Part shown: positions 39,408-49,321 of the stretch, piece by piece
Numbering within the stretch: the first letter of the stretch is position 1
Layout: the number at the start of each line of letters is the position of its first letter
Source of the DNA: Burkholderiaceae bacterium
Lineage (GTDB): Bacteria > Pseudomonadota > Gammaproteobacteria > Burkholderiales > Burkholderiaceae_E
Assembly: GCA_016710525.1 (NCBI GenBank)
Contig: JADJVQ010000057.1
Coordinates: 1-49,814, forward strand
Direction of reading: 5' to 3'
Length of the DNA: 49,814 nucleotides
Translations under genes and position numbers: made by a program
The notes under the pieces: generated by a model
Seen by the model: the letters and a program-made list of their open reading frames with translations, nothing else
Databases searched by the model: none
Told to the model about the DNA's origin: nothing

Positions 39408-42276
39408 GACTGTCGAGCAGCGCGTCGGCCGCCACCGGCCGGCTCAGGTAATAGCCCTGGGCGTACCGGCAGCCCAGCGACTGCAGCACGGCCACCTGAG
39501 CGGCCGTCTCGACCCCCTCCGCGACGCTGGCCAGCCCGAGGTTCTCCAGCAGCGTCATCGTCGCGTGCACCAGCGCCAGCACGTCGCGATTCGATTCCAG
39601 GTCGCCCAGGAACGAGCGGTCGATCTTGATCGTGTCGAACGGGAACTCCCGCAGGCAGCCCAGCGACGACGTGCCGGTGCCGAAGTCGTCCATCGCCAGC
39701 CGCACCCCGATGTCGCGCAGCTCCTGCATCAGCGCGCGCGACGCCTGCGGGTCGCGCATCACCTCGCGCTCGGTCACCTCGAGCTGCAGCCAATCGGCCT
39801 GCATTGCATTGCGGGCGAGCACATCGCGCAGCAGCGCGCGCAGCTGGTCGGGCGAGTTCATCTGAACACGCGACAGATTGACGCTGATGGTCCGCGGCGC
39901 GCGCTCGCCGGCCTCGCGACGCCAGGCCATGAACTGGCGGCAGGATTCGCGCAGCACCCATTCGCCCAGCGGCTGGATCAGGCCGGTCTCCTCGGCCACC
40001 GGGATGAACTCGGCCGGTGAAACGGGTCCCAGTTCCGGATGCCGCCAGCGGGCCAGCGCCTCGACCGACACCATGGCGCCGGACTCCAGGTCGACGATCG
40101 GCTGGTAGACCAGCGTCAATTGCCCGGTGCCCAAGGCCCGGCGCAGTCCGTTTTCCAGCTCGATGCGCCGGGTCAGCCGCTGGCGCATCTGCTCGTTGAA
40201 CACCACCGCGCAGGCGCGCCCGGCATGCTTGGCCTCGTACATCGCGATGTCGGCATCGCGCAGCAGGCTGTCGGCGCTCTCGGTGTGCTCGTCGGCCAGC
40301 GCGATGCCGATGCTGGCCGATGAGAAGACCTCGTGGCCCAGGATCAGATACGCCGGCGCCAGCGCCTCGATCACGCGCCGGGCCACGGCCTGCGCGCTCG
40401 CGGCATCACGCGCATCGCACAGCAGCAGCACGAACTCGTCGCCGCCAAGGCGCGCGACCACATTGCCGGTGGCATCGCCGGCCGCGAAATCGGTCGCCCT
40501 GAGATTGCGCCGCAGGCGCCGGGCGATTTCACACAGCAGCTGGTCGCCGGCATGGTGGCCGAGGCTGTCGTTGACCAGCTTGAATCGGTCGAAGTCCAGG
40601 AACAGCAGGCTGAAGCGGCGCGACGGATCGGCTTTGACCTCGCGCACCGCAGCCACCAGGCGCTCGGTCAGCGCGGTCCGGTTGGCCAGTCCGGTCAGCC
40701 GGTCGGTGCGCGCCGCGATCGAGAGTTCGCGCTCCATCACCTTGCGCGCCGAGATGTCCTGCACGATCGACCAGATCAGCATGCCGCCGTCGGAATCTTC
40801 CAGGCACATGCCGTTCAGCAGCACCGGCACCCGGCTGCCGTCCTTGCGGATCAGTTCCTTCTCGTAGGGCCCATAGCGACCGGTCGCGTGCAGGCTGGCG
40901 AGCTGCCGGTATTCGGCCTCGCGGTACTCGGGCGGCGTCACGGACCAGAATGCGATCCCGTCGAGCTCGTCGCGCCGGTAGCCGAGCATGGCCAGCAGGG
41001 CGTCATTGCATTCCACGGCCGAGCCGTTGTCGAGCCGGTTCAGCACGATGCCCACCGGCGACAGGTTGAACAGGCTTTGCAGTTTGGACTGGCTGGTGAG
41101 CAGCGCCTGCTGCGTGCGCTTCAGGTCGGTCACATCGGTGCGCACACCCACGGTGTAACCCGCCGGGGTGCGCCGCTCGCGGATCTGCACCCAGCGGTCA
41201 TCGGCCAGCTGCTGCAGCAGTTCGTTGTCGTGGCGGCGATGCGCGTCCATGCGCGCCGCGATCCAGGCCTCGCGGCTGTCCGCCGTGGCGCCGGCCTGCG
41301 GATACTGGCCGTGCTCGACTCCGTAGCGGACCAGGCCCTCGAAGCTGATGCCAGGCACCATCGCCGGGGCCGACAGCGCATAGGTTCGCCGGTAGGCCGA
41401 ATTGCAGATCAGCAGGCGATCGAGCTCGTCATAGACGACGAAGCCATCGGGAATCGCCTCGATCGCCTCGGCCAGGATCTCGTCGTTGCGCTTGCGCTGC
41501 GTGATGTCCCCGAAGCTGGTCACCACCGCCCGCTCGGAGGCCTGCGCTGCGGGCACCAGCTCGCTGTTGATCTGAAGCCAGCGCCGTTCTCCGGTCGGCG
41601 CCGTCACCCCCATCACCACGTCGCGCCGGCCATGGCCGTCGCGCAGCGTCAGCATCGACGGGTGCTCGTCGCCGGGGTATGGCGACAGGTCCTCACGGAC
41701 CGCGCGCCAGCGCGGATCGATCGATTCGCGCCCCATCAGCTGCTCGCGCGTCAGGCCCAGCAGGTGCTGGGCCTGACGGTTGGCATCGGTGATGCGCCCC
41801 TCGCTGTCCTGCATCACCAGTCCGGTGCCGGCCCCCTCGAAGATGGCCTGCAGCCGGTTGCGCAGGTGCACCTGCTCGGTCACATCGGTCTCGAGCGCAA
41901 CGTAGCCGCAGACATGGCCTTCGCCGTCGCGCACCGGTGAGATGTCGGCGTCGATCCAATATCGCCGCCCGGCCCGGTCCCGGTTGAGCAGCTCCACCCG
42001 GATGCCCTCGCCGCGGCCCAGCGCCTGGCGCACGCGCTCGAGCGTGCGCGGGTCGGTCTCGGGGCACTGCAGCAGATCGGCCGGCTTGCGGCCCAGGACA
42101 TCGGCAAGCCGGTATCCGGTCAGCTGTTCGAAGGCCGGATTGACCCAGCGCACCAGACGCTGCGCATCGCAGATCACGACCAGCTGGCGTGTGTGCGAGG
42201 ACAGCAGCTCGATGAGCTGGGCCGCCAGTGCGGGTTCGAGCGCGGCGGTGCCGCTCGGGGAATGCAGATCAGCCAT
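39361..42276 (-). CDS. Multi-PAS diguanylate cyclase/phosphodiesterase (GGDEF-EAL)
   Basis: 971 residues. Four PAS units lie at about 20-140, 145-275, 275-395 and 395-520, each with an NPAFEQLTGY-like or CNDALLAMLGY motif. The GGDEF domain follows (TDRLTGLANR, then RLGGDEFVLLLCD), and EAL at about 705-950 (VSVEALARWRHP, LEVTEREVM, MDDFGTGTSSL, KIDRSFLGDL, SVAEGVETAAQ). Both active sites look complete, so it may both make and break cyclic di-GMP. No membrane segment is visible, so it is cytosolic. The ATG at 42276 is close to the HDOD gene stop (42292); the two are probably one operon. Confidence 0.93.
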   Translation of the reverse strand: MADLHSPSGTAALEPALAAQLIELLSSHTRQLVVICDAQRLVRWVNPAFEQLTGYRLADVLGRKPADLLQCPETDPRTLERVRQALGRGEGIRVELLNRDRAGRRYWIDADISPVRDGEGHVCGYVALETDVTEQVHLRNRLQAIFEGAGTGLVMQDSEGRITDANRQAQHLLGLTREQLMGRESIDPRWRAVREDLSPYPGDEHPSMLTLRDGHGRRDVVMGVTAPTGERRWLQINSELVPAAQASERAVVTSFGDITQRKRNDEILAEAIEAIPDGFVVYDELDRLLICNSAYRRTYALSAPAMVPGISFEGLVRYGVEHGQYPQAGATADSREAWIAARMDAHRRHDNELLQQLADDRWVQIRERRTPAGYTVGVRTDVTDLKRTQQALLTSQSKLQSLFNLSPVGIVLNRLDNGSAVECNDALLAMLGYRRDELDGIAFWSVTPPEYREAEYRQLASLHATGRYGPYEKELIRKDGSRVPVLLNGMCLEDSDGGMLIWSIVQDISARKVMERELSIAARTDRLTGLANRTALTERLVAAVREVKADPSRRFSLLFLDFDRFKLVNDSLGHHAGDQLLCEIARRLRRNLRATDFAAGDATGNVVARLGGDEFVLLLCDARDAASAQAVARRVIEALAPAYLILGHEVFSSASIGIALADEHTESADSLLRDADIAMYEAKHAGRACAVVFNEQMRQRLTRRIELENGLRRALGTGQLTLVYQPIVDLESGAMVSVEALARWRHPELGPVSPAEFIPVAEETGLIQPLGEWVLRESCRQFMAWRREAGERAPRTISVNLSRVQMNSPDQLRALLRDVLARNAMQADWLQLEVTEREVMRDPQASRALMQELRDIGVRLAMDDFGTGTSSLGCLREFPFDTIKIDRSFLGDLESNRDVLALVHATMTLLENLGLASVAEGVETAAQVAVLQSLGCRYAQGYYLSRPVAADALLDSLRPRVPPAGSDRAIP

Positions 42277-42291
42277 CGGGGTCTCGCGGAT

Positions 42292-43185
42292 TCAGCAGGC
42301 CAGGGCAAGATTCAGTGCGGCCAGCGACTGCGGCCACTGCTCGCGCAGGGCGGTCAGCGCCGCACTGTCGGGTTCGAGCTCGGGCAGCGGCCAGGGCTCC
42401 CCGGAGAGCGGCTCCACTGCCAGGCCATGCCCGGATGATTCGGCAAGATGTTCGGCGGCGGCGACGATCCGGGTGAGCGCCCCCTGATCGGGGCCCAGCT
42501 CGAGCGCGGCATCGGCGGGCCGGTGATGGAAGGCGACCACGCCCGCCAGCCAGCCGGGCAGGTTCCAGGAATCGAACACCAGCGCGGCACAGGGGCCATG
42601 CCACCGCTGGGCGGTCGTCGCGCCCTCGGGCGGGCAGTCGGGCGACCAGTCAGGCGCGCCACCCTGAAGGCCGGCGGCAGCACGACCGCCCGTTGGCGCC
42701 CCCGCCAGTCGCTGCACCACCCGATAGCCCAGATCGTGCAGCAGCCCGGCCAGGAAAGCATCGGCGGACCGCTCGGGCAGCAGCAGCATGGCCAGGTCGC
42801 GGGCCAGCACGGCGGTGGCCAGGCTGTGGTTCAGCAACTCGGCCGCCGAGGGTCCGCCGCCCGCCGAGTCCGCGCCAGGCAGGACCCGGTCGAGGCAGGC
42901 GGCGCTGGCCATGGTGCGCACCGCATCCAGCCCCAGCATCTGCACGGCCCGCTCGAGGGCGTCGACCCGACCGGAGCAGCCATAGAACGCCGAGTTCGCG
43001 ACCTTGAGCACGCGCAGCGCGATGCCCGGCGCATTGTGGATCGCCGCCACCACCTGCCGGGAGTCGGCGTGCGGCGAGGTCAATGCGGCCAGCAGCGCCG
43101 GCGCGAATCCGGCGCCGCCCGCCATCGCGCGCGCGGCCGCCAGGATCGACTCCCGCGGCCAGGGCGGGGACGAAGGCAGGGACAT
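42292..43185 (-). CDS. HDOD-domain protein
   Basis: 297 residues. The HDOD core, residues 25-210, shows PHADSRQVVAAIHNAPGIAL, RVLKVANSAFYG and AVQMLGLDAVRTMA, with the HD-like LAGLLHDLGYRVVQRL in the middle. The HDOD family lacks the catalytic metal site of HD-GYP and acts in signalling. The C-terminal Glu/Asp-rich part is variable. It lies 15 nt upstream of the PAS-GGDEF-EAL gene, so a joint role in c-di-GMP or stress signalling is likely. The start at 43185 is the first ATG. Confidence 0.88.
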   Translation of the reverse strand: MSLPSSPPWPRESILAAARAMAGGAGFAPALLAALTSPHADSRQVVAAIHNAPGIALRVLKVANSAFYGCSGRVDALERAVQMLGLDAVRTMASAACLDRVLPGADSAGGGPSAAELLNHSLATAVLARDLAMLLLPERSADAFLAGLLHDLGYRVVQRLAGAPTGGRAAAGLQGGAPDWSPDCPPEGATTAQRWHGPCAALVFDSWNLPGWLAGVVAFHHRPADAALELGPDQGALTRIVAAAEHLAESSGHGLAVEPLSGEPWPLPELEPDSAALTALREQWPQSLAALNLALAC

Positions 43186-43350
43186 GACGGGCGAAGTCTC
43201 GATGACAATGGACCGGTATGGAGGCGCTGGTGTGCACGCTCCCGATCCGCACGATAGCGCCGGCGGACCGGCGCCGATCGCGCGATATGCCGCCCTTCGC
43301 CCCGCCTGTTGGCCGGCGCCCGCGCCCGCGCGGGCGCCGGCCGAGGCGGC

Positions 43351-44892
43351 TCAGTCCGCCGCGACGAAGACGTTGCGTCCGTCGACCTGGCTGACCGTGC
43401 CGGCCCGCCCGAGACTTTCGCGATTCTGCAGATCCCACATCGCCGCCACATCGGGCAGCGAATTGGCCAGGAAGCGTTCGCCAGTGGCATCGAGCCGGCC
43501 GTAGATCAGCGCGTAATCGGGGCCGCTGCGCCCGTGCATCACCGTGTAGGTCTCGATCCTGGCCGAGCCCTTCGGGGTTTCGGTGAACGGCGCCTTGGGC
43601 AGCGCGTCGAGCTGCGCCTGCAGGACCGACGGGCTCTCGCGCGCCCAGCTGCCCTTGACCGGGGTGGTGGAATACACCCCGAAGGAATGTTTGGTCACGT
43701 AGTTGCCATTGGCGGTGACCAGCCCGAAGCTGCCCGGCTTGGAGCGCACCCGGCGCACCATCTCGGAGATCGAATGGGTGACGTAGTTGTTGCCGGGCCC
43801 GCCGAAGAACGGCAGTCCGCCCGTCACGGTGAGACCACGCGGATCGTCTTCGGCCAGCCCCATCTCCTGGCAGCCGATCTCGACCGCCGACGAGAAGCAG
43901 CTGTACAGATCGAGGAACGTGAAATCGGCGATGCTCCGTCCGGCCATCGACAGTGCCAGCCGCGAGGCGGCGCGAATGGCCGGCGACGAGTACAGGTTGA
44001 TGCGGTCCGAGACGTACCAGTGGTCATGGCCGTCGGCGCAGCCATGCAGGAACACCCATTTGCTGTCGGGAATGCCCAGCTCGCGCGCGACCTTCACCGA
44101 GGTCATCACGACCGCGGCGGCCTGGTCGATGAAGGCGTTGGAGTTCAGGAAGCGCGGATACGGAAACCCGATCCAGCGGTTCTCGTCATCGACGGTCACC
44201 AGCTGCTGACCGGTGCGACCTTCGCGGCGGGTGGCCAGCGGATTGGCGGCCGCCACGCGCGCGAACCCGGCCATCAGTTCGCCGATGATCGGCATGTGCT
44301 GCTCGATGGTGCGCCCGCGGGCGCCGCGGATCGCGTTCTCGAACAGCGGATACATCGCGATCGCGGCGCGCATGTTGTGCTTGTCTTCGTGGTCGTTCCA
44401 GCCGCGCCGGGGGTCGCCGATCAGTTCGGGCTCGCCGCCCGGGTTCTCGGCCCAGGACACCGGCAGGTTGGCCCGCTCGACCCCGTACTGGGTGCGCAGC
44501 GCCTCGCCGCCGCACAGCAGGGCGCCGCGCATCTCGCCGCGCGAAATCGACTCGGCGAACTTGTTGACCAGGTACTGCGGCATGTTGCCGCCGCTGTACG
44601 AATAGATGTGCCGGCCGGCCTTCAGTCCCAGCCGGTTCGAGATGCTGCGCGGCGGATTGGCCGAGGTGCCCAGACGGGTCGCGAAGCGGTGTGAGGTGTC
44701 GGCGAAGGAACGGATCATGGCGACGGTGTCGATCGCCGTGCCGATGCCGGCCGCACCCGTGTCGTCCAGTGCCAGGCGGCTGGCCTGCGCAATCAGGTCA
44801 TAGGGCGAACGTCCCTGCGCGGCCGGTGTGTCGAGGTCGGTGATGTCACCGCAGCCAACGAGAATCGGCATCCGTTCGTCGAGGTCTTGCAT
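43351..44892 (-). CDS. SCP2-type thiolase-like protein (acetyl-CoA acetyltransferase family) without the catalytic cysteine
   Basis: 513 residues. PILVGCGDITDLDTPAAQGR is a thiolase-type start, but where thiolases carry the nucleophilic Cys this sequence reads YSYSGGNMPQYLVNKFAESI, with Asn and no Cys. A LFHGCADGHDHWY-type block and GGLPFFGGPGNNYVTHSI loosely match the C-terminal His/Cys region. So ordinary thiolase chemistry is doubtful. It may act as a non-decarboxylating acyl-CoA binding or a specialised enzyme. It is the upstream neighbour of a divergently oriented polyamine-type ABC system. The start is ATG 44892. Confidence 0.8.
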   Translation of the reverse strand: MQDLDERMPILVGCGDITDLDTPAAQGRSPYDLIAQASRLALDDTGAAGIGTAIDTVAMIRSFADTSHRFATRLGTSANPPRSISNRLGLKAGRHIYSYSGGNMPQYLVNKFAESISRGEMRGALLCGGEALRTQYGVERANLPVSWAENPGGEPELIGDPRRGWNDHEDKHNMRAAIAMYPLFENAIRGARGRTIEQHMPIIGELMAGFARVAAANPLATRREGRTGQQLVTVDDENRWIGFPYPRFLNSNAFIDQAAAVVMTSVKVARELGIPDSKWVFLHGCADGHDHWYVSDRINLYSSPAIRAASRLALSMAGRSIADFTFLDLYSCFSSAVEIGCQEMGLAEDDPRGLTVTGGLPFFGGPGNNYVTHSISEMVRRVRSKPGSFGLVTANGNYVTKHSFGVYSTTPVKGSWARESPSVLQAQLDALPKAPFTETPKGSARIETYTVMHGRSGPDYALIYGRLDATGERFLANSLPDVAAMWDLQNRESLGRAGTVSQVDGRNVFVAAD

Positions 44893-45099
44893 TGTCAGTT
44901 TCTCCAGGCGGTCAGGTCGAATTCAGCAGTCTGGCTACAATACCCGCACCGGTCGGACACGCACTGTTTGCATGCGGTTTTTGAATGCGCCTGCCCGTGC
45001 GGCCTCTGTCACGCATCATGTCGGTGCATCGCCACCCGCGACGGCGGGGCCATCGGCTGGCACACGACTTGCTGACCACCCGCAAGACTAGGAGAGCCG

Positions 45100-46134
45100 A
45101 TGCAGTCAGAACCGGTCGACATCGAACTGATCGCGCTGACCAAACGATACGGACAGGCGGTGGCGGTCGACGGCATCGATCTCCGGGTAGCGGCCGGATC
45201 GTATTGCTGCCTGCTCGGCCCCTCCGGATGCGGCAAGACATCGACGCTGCGCATGATCGCCGGGCACGAAGTGGTGAGCGACGGCAAGGTGCTGCTGGGC
45301 GGACGCAACATCACCGCCCTGCCGGCGGCGGCGCGCGGCACCGCGATGATGTTCCAGAGCTATGCGCTGTTCCCGCACCTGAACGCGCTGGACAACGTGG
45401 CCTTCAGCCTGAAGATGCGCGGCATCGCCAAGTCCGAGCGGCATCAGCGGGCGCGCCGCCTGCTCGATCTGGTCGCCATGGGCGGCTACGCCGCGCGCCG
45501 GCCCGATCAGCTGTCCGGCGGCCAGCAGCAGCGCATCGCGCTGGCCCGCGCGCTGATCACCGAGCCCAAGGTGCTGCTGCTCGACGAACCGCTGTCGGCG
45601 CTCGATCCGTTCCTGCGCGTGAAGATGCGTGCCGAACTGAAGCGCTGGCAGGCCGAACTCGGCTTCACCTTCATCCACGTCACGCATTCGCAGGAAGAGG
45701 CGATGGCGCTGTCGGACCAGGTGGTGGTGATGAACGAGGGCCGCATCGAACAGGTGGGCAGCCCGCACGAGGTCTTCAACCAGCCGGCCACCGAGTTCGT
45801 CGCGCGTTTCATGGGCGGCCACAACGTGTTCCAGGATGCGAACCTGCCCATCGCGCTGCGCACCGACCATACCCTGATCGTCGGCGCCGCCCGCGCACCG
45901 GAACTCGAACACCCCGAATGGCGCGAGGTGCCCGCCGTCGTCACCGCCGTCGAGTACCAGGGACCCTATGTGCTGGTCACCGCGACCCACGACGCGTTCG
46001 GCGAACTCGCCGCGCTGGTCACCGAGGCCCGCTTCTACGGCGCGCCGGTCAGCCCCGGCGAGCCGGCACTGATCCGCTGGCGGCCAGGCGACACCCATCC
46101 ACTGCCGGCGGCCGGATTCCCGGCGCGCCATTGA
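45100..46134 (+). CDS. ABC transporter ATP-binding protein (polyamine/PotA type)
   Basis: 344 residues. Walker A LLGPSGCGKTSTLRM near residue 37, signature LSGGQQQRIALARAL, Walker B LLLDEPLSALD, and the H-loop VTHSQEEAMAL. The C-terminal third is a TOBE-type regulatory domain as in PotA. It powers the import of the ligand of the downstream binding protein. The gap of about 62 bp to the binding-protein gene suggests one operon with the two permeases. Substrate: polyamine-like or a related compound. Confidence 0.92.
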   Translation: MQSEPVDIELIALTKRYGQAVAVDGIDLRVAAGSYCCLLGPSGCGKTSTLRMIAGHEVVSDGKVLLGGRNITALPAAARGTAMMFQSYALFPHLNALDNVAFSLKMRGIAKSERHQRARRLLDLVAMGGYAARRPDQLSGGQQQRIALARALITEPKVLLLDEPLSALDPFLRVKMRAELKRWQAELGFTFIHVTHSQEEAMALSDQVVVMNEGRIEQVGSPHEVFNQPATEFVARFMGGHNVFQDANLPIALRTDHTLIVGAARAPELEHPEWREVPAVVTAVEYQGPYVLVTATHDAFGELAALVTEARFYGAPVSPGEPALIRWRPGDTHPLPAAGFPARH

Positions 46135-46196
46135 CCCGCCCGGCGGCGGCCGACCCGATCGCTCCACCCATCCCGTTCCGACAACCAGAGACAACC

Positions 46197-47489
46197 ATGA
46201 CCGAATCGAACCCCGCAGCGCACTCACCCGCCGACACCGGCAGCCTCCAGGCGACCCGCCGCCGCCTGCTCAAGACCGCGGCGGCGGCCGGTGTGATCAC
46301 CGGGGCGCCCTGGGTTCACGCGCAGGAGAAGATCGTGCTTCGCTACCTGGGCACCGCGGTGAACCAGGACAAGGCGATCGCCGAGAAGTTCAAGGCCGAT
46401 ACCGGCATCGAGATCCAGTACATCCCGGTCACCACGGACGATGTCACCAAGCGCGCCGTCACCGCACCGAATTCGTTCGACCTGATCGACACCGAATACT
46501 TCTCGCTGAAGAAGATCATTCCCACCGGCAACCTGATGGGCATGGACACCAAGAAGATCAAGAACGCCGACAAGATCACCACGCTGTTCACCAAGGGCGA
46601 GCTCAACGGCAAGAAGGTGGGCGACCAGGGCACCGCGCCCAAGAAGGTGATGTTCCTCGAGGGCGCCAAGAGCAAGGCCTTCGCCAAGGCGCCCACCCAG
46701 TTCATGACGCTGATCCCCACGGTCTACAACGCCGACACGCTGGGCATCCGGCCCGACCTGATCAAGCGCCCCATCGAGAGCTGGAAGGAACTGCTCAATC
46801 CCGAGTTCAAGGGCAAGGCCTCGATCCTGAACATCCCGTCGATCGGGATCATGGATGCGGCGATGGTGGTCGAGGCGCTGGGGCTGTACAAGTACCCGGA
46901 CAAGGGCAACATGACCAAGAAGGAAATCGACCTGACCATCAAGACCCTGATCGAAGCCAAGAAGGCCGGCCAGTTCCGGGCGCTCTGGAAGGACTTCAAT
47001 GAATCGGTCAACCTGATGGCGTCCGGCGAGGTGGTCATCCAGTCGATGTGGTCGCCGGCCATCACCAAGGTGCGCTCGCAAGGCATCGCCTGCACCTACC
47101 AGCCGCTGAAGGAAGGCTATCGCGCGTGGGCCGCGGGCTTCGGCCTGCCCAGCACCCTGTCGGGCCGCAAGCTCGATGGCGCCTACCAGTTCGTCAACTG
47201 GTTCCTCGACGGCTGGGCCGGCGCCTACCTGAACCGCCAGGGGTACTACAGCGCCGTGCTCGAGACGGCCAAGTCCAAGATGGAGGCCTACGAATGGGCC
47301 TACTGGATGGAAGGCAAGCCGGCCGAGAAGGACATCAAGGCGCCCGATGGCTCGACCCTCGAGAAGGCCGGCAAGGTGCGCGACGGCGGCTCCTACGAGC
47401 AGCGGCTGGGCTCGATCGCCTGCTGGAATGCGGTGATGGACGAGAACGAATACATGGTCAAGAAGTGGAATGAGTTCGTCGCGGCCTGA
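46197..47489 (+). CDS. ABC transporter extracellular substrate-binding protein (PotD type)
   Basis: 430 residues. A twin-arginine export signal (ATRRRLLKTAAAAGV) precedes the mature domain. YLGTAVNQDKAIAEKFKADT and GIEIQYIPVTTDDVTKRAV are the PotD-type start. It captures the substrate in the periplasm and passes it to the permeases. The polyamine-binding acidic residues cannot be verified by eye, so the substrate remains open. The end overlaps the start of the first permease by 20 nt. Confidence 0.88.
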   Translation: MTESNPAAHSPADTGSLQATRRRLLKTAAAAGVITGAPWVHAQEKIVLRYLGTAVNQDKAIAEKFKADTGIEIQYIPVTTDDVTKRAVTAPNSFDLIDTEYFSLKKIIPTGNLMGMDTKKIKNADKITTLFTKGELNGKKVGDQGTAPKKVMFLEGAKSKAFAKAPTQFMTLIPTVYNADTLGIRPDLIKRPIESWKELLNPEFKGKASILNIPSIGIMDAAMVVEALGLYKYPDKGNMTKKEIDLTIKTLIEAKKAGQFRALWKDFNESVNLMASGEVVIQSMWSPAITKVRSQGIACTYQPLKEGYRAWAAGFGLPSTLSGRKLDGAYQFVNWFLDGWAGAYLNRQGYYSAVLETAKSKMEAYEWAYWMEGKPAEKDIKAPDGSTLEKAGKVRDGGSYEQRLGSIACWNAVMDENEYMVKKWNEFVAA

Positions 47490-48359
47490 TACCGGCGGCG
47501 GCGGCTCGCCGTGGTGGCAGGCCGCGCCGTTTGCGCTGGTGTTCGTGCTCTTCCTGGTGATTCCGATCGCGCTGGTGCTGATGGTGAGCTTCTGGCGAGC
47601 CACCGAGTACGAGCTGATTCCCGACTTCACGATCGCCAGCTACCTCGATGTGTTCGAGGGCTGCAGCAATCTCGACGAGCTGTGCACGACATTCAAGACC
47701 TACCTGTCGACGCTGAAGTTCTGCCTGCTGGTCTGGGCGATCACGCTGGCCCTGGGCTTCGCGATCGCGTTCTTCCTGGCCTTCCACGTGCGCACTGCCG
47801 GCATGCAGACCGCGCTGTTCATCGTGTGCACGGTTCCCTTCTGGACCTCCAACGTGATCCGGATGATTTCCTGGGTGCCGCTGCTGGGCCGCAATGGCCT
47901 GGTCAACCAGGGACTGGCCGCGATGGGCGTGGTCGACAAGCCGCTGGACTGGCTGCTGTTCTCCGACTTCTCGGTGGTGCTGGCCTTCGTGCACCTGTAC
48001 ACGCTGTTCATGATCGTGCCGATCTTCAATTCGATGATGCGCATCGACCGCTCGCTGCTCGAAGCCGCGCGCGACGCCGGTGCCAGCGGCTGGCAGGTGC
48101 TGATGCACGTGGTGGTGCCGCTCAGCCGTACCGGCATCCTGATCGGCTCCATCTTCGTGATCACGATCGTGATGGGCGACTTCGTCACCATCGGCGTGAT
48201 GGGAGGCCAGCAGATCGCCTCGGTGGGCAAGGTGATCCAGGTCCAGACCTCTTACCTGCAGTTTCCGGCTGCAGCGGCCAATGCGGTGATCCTGCTCGCG
48301 GTGGTGCTGATGTTCATCTGGGGCCTGACGCGTGCGGTCGACATCCGCAGGAGCTGTGA
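47470..48359 (+). CDS. ABC transporter permease 1 (PotB type), apparently fused to permease 2 by a 1-nt deletion
   Basis: About 296 residues. It has six hydrophobic segments and the EAA motif RSLLEAARDAGASGWQVLMH. The raw reading frame does not stop but runs on into the next gene. A stop TGA at 48357-48359, following GAGCTG, is in the correct register if one base is added at 48349-48350 (RKEL-TGA instead of the read RRSC). A downstream GGAG and ATG at 48385 mark the start of the second permease. The start at 47470 lies within the end of the binding-protein gene. Confidence 0.85.
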
Positions 48360-48384
48360 TGCGAACATCCACCGGAGCCCTCTG

Positions 48385-49272
48385 ATGCGCGACACCCGCC
48401 GAAGCGCCGGGTTCTGGGCCCTGGCGGGCCTGTTCGGGCTGTTCGTGCTGTTCCTGTACGGTCCGATGATCGCGATCTTCGTGCTCAGCTTCCAGGGCCC
48501 GGAAGGCGGGCTGGTGTTCCCGATGCGCGGCGCGTCGCTGCACTGGTTCGTCAAGCTCGCCGAGGGGATCGGCGTGGTCGACATCTGGGCGGCGTTCCGC
48601 CGCTCGCTGATGCTGGGCACCGTGGTGATGGTGCTCACCGTGATCCTCTCGCTGATGGCCGGGCTGGCGTTCCGGCGCAAGCTGCGCGGCGGCGGGGTGC
48701 TGTTCTACCTGACGGTGGCCAGCCTGATCATGCCCTCGATCATCGTATCGCTGGGCATCGGCCTGCAGTTCCGGCTGCTCGACAGCGCGGTCAAGATGGT
48801 CCTGACCGCGCTCGAGCAGCCGGAATGGCTCGAGACCTATGGCACGTCGATGGGCCTGTTCACATCGGCGCTGGGCGCCCAGCTCACCTGGACCCTGCCC
48901 TTCGGCCTGCTGATCATGTTCGCGGTGTTCAACCGGTTCGACCCGGCCTACGAGGAGGCTGCGCGCGATCTCGGCGCAAGCCGCTGGCAGACTTTCCGCC
49001 ACGTGGTGCTGCCGATGATCGGCCCGTCGGTCGTCGGTGTGGGCATGTTCGGGTTCACCCTGTCCTGGGACGAGATCGCCCGCTCCTCGCAGGCCATTGG
49101 GGATGTCAACACCTTGCCGCTCGAATTGCAGGGCCTGACCACCACGGTCACCACACCGGTCATCTACGCGCTGGGCACGGCCACCACCGTCGTCTCATTC
49201 GCGGTGATCCTGGCCACGCTGGCGGCCATGGCGGCGTTTCGGCGGCGCGGTGCGCGGGCGCGGCAGCCATGA
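48385..49272 (+). CDS. ABC transporter permease 2 (PotC type)
   Basis: 295 residues from the ATG at 48385, preceded by a GGAG 8 nt upstream. Six hydrophobic segments; the EAA loop is AYEEAARDLGASRWQTFRHV. It completes the importer with PotB-type partner and the ATPase. It is in the same raw frame as permease 1 because of the apparent 1-nt deletion. A true fused protein of 600 residues is not excluded but would be unusual. Confidence 0.88.
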   Translation: MRDTRRSAGFWALAGLFGLFVLFLYGPMIAIFVLSFQGPEGGLVFPMRGASLHWFVKLAEGIGVVDIWAAFRRSLMLGTVVMVLTVILSLMAGLAFRRKLRGGGVLFYLTVASLIMPSIIVSLGIGLQFRLLDSAVKMVLTALEQPEWLETYGTSMGLFTSALGAQLTWTLPFGLLIMFAVFNRFDPAYEEAARDLGASRWQTFRHVVLPMIGPSVVGVGMFGFTLSWDEIARSSQAIGDVNTLPLELQGLTTTVTTPVIYALGTATTVVSFAVILATLAAMAAFRRRGARARQP

Positions 49273-49321
49273 CCAGGGCCGCGATCCGGCCGGCGCGCGC
49301 CCGCCTTCCGATGGAGCCCTG

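Noticed and set aside
47458..49002. 514-codon minus-strand ORF opposite the permeases
   Set aside because: His/Gln-rich antisense of membrane segments; the plus strand has clear permease motifs.
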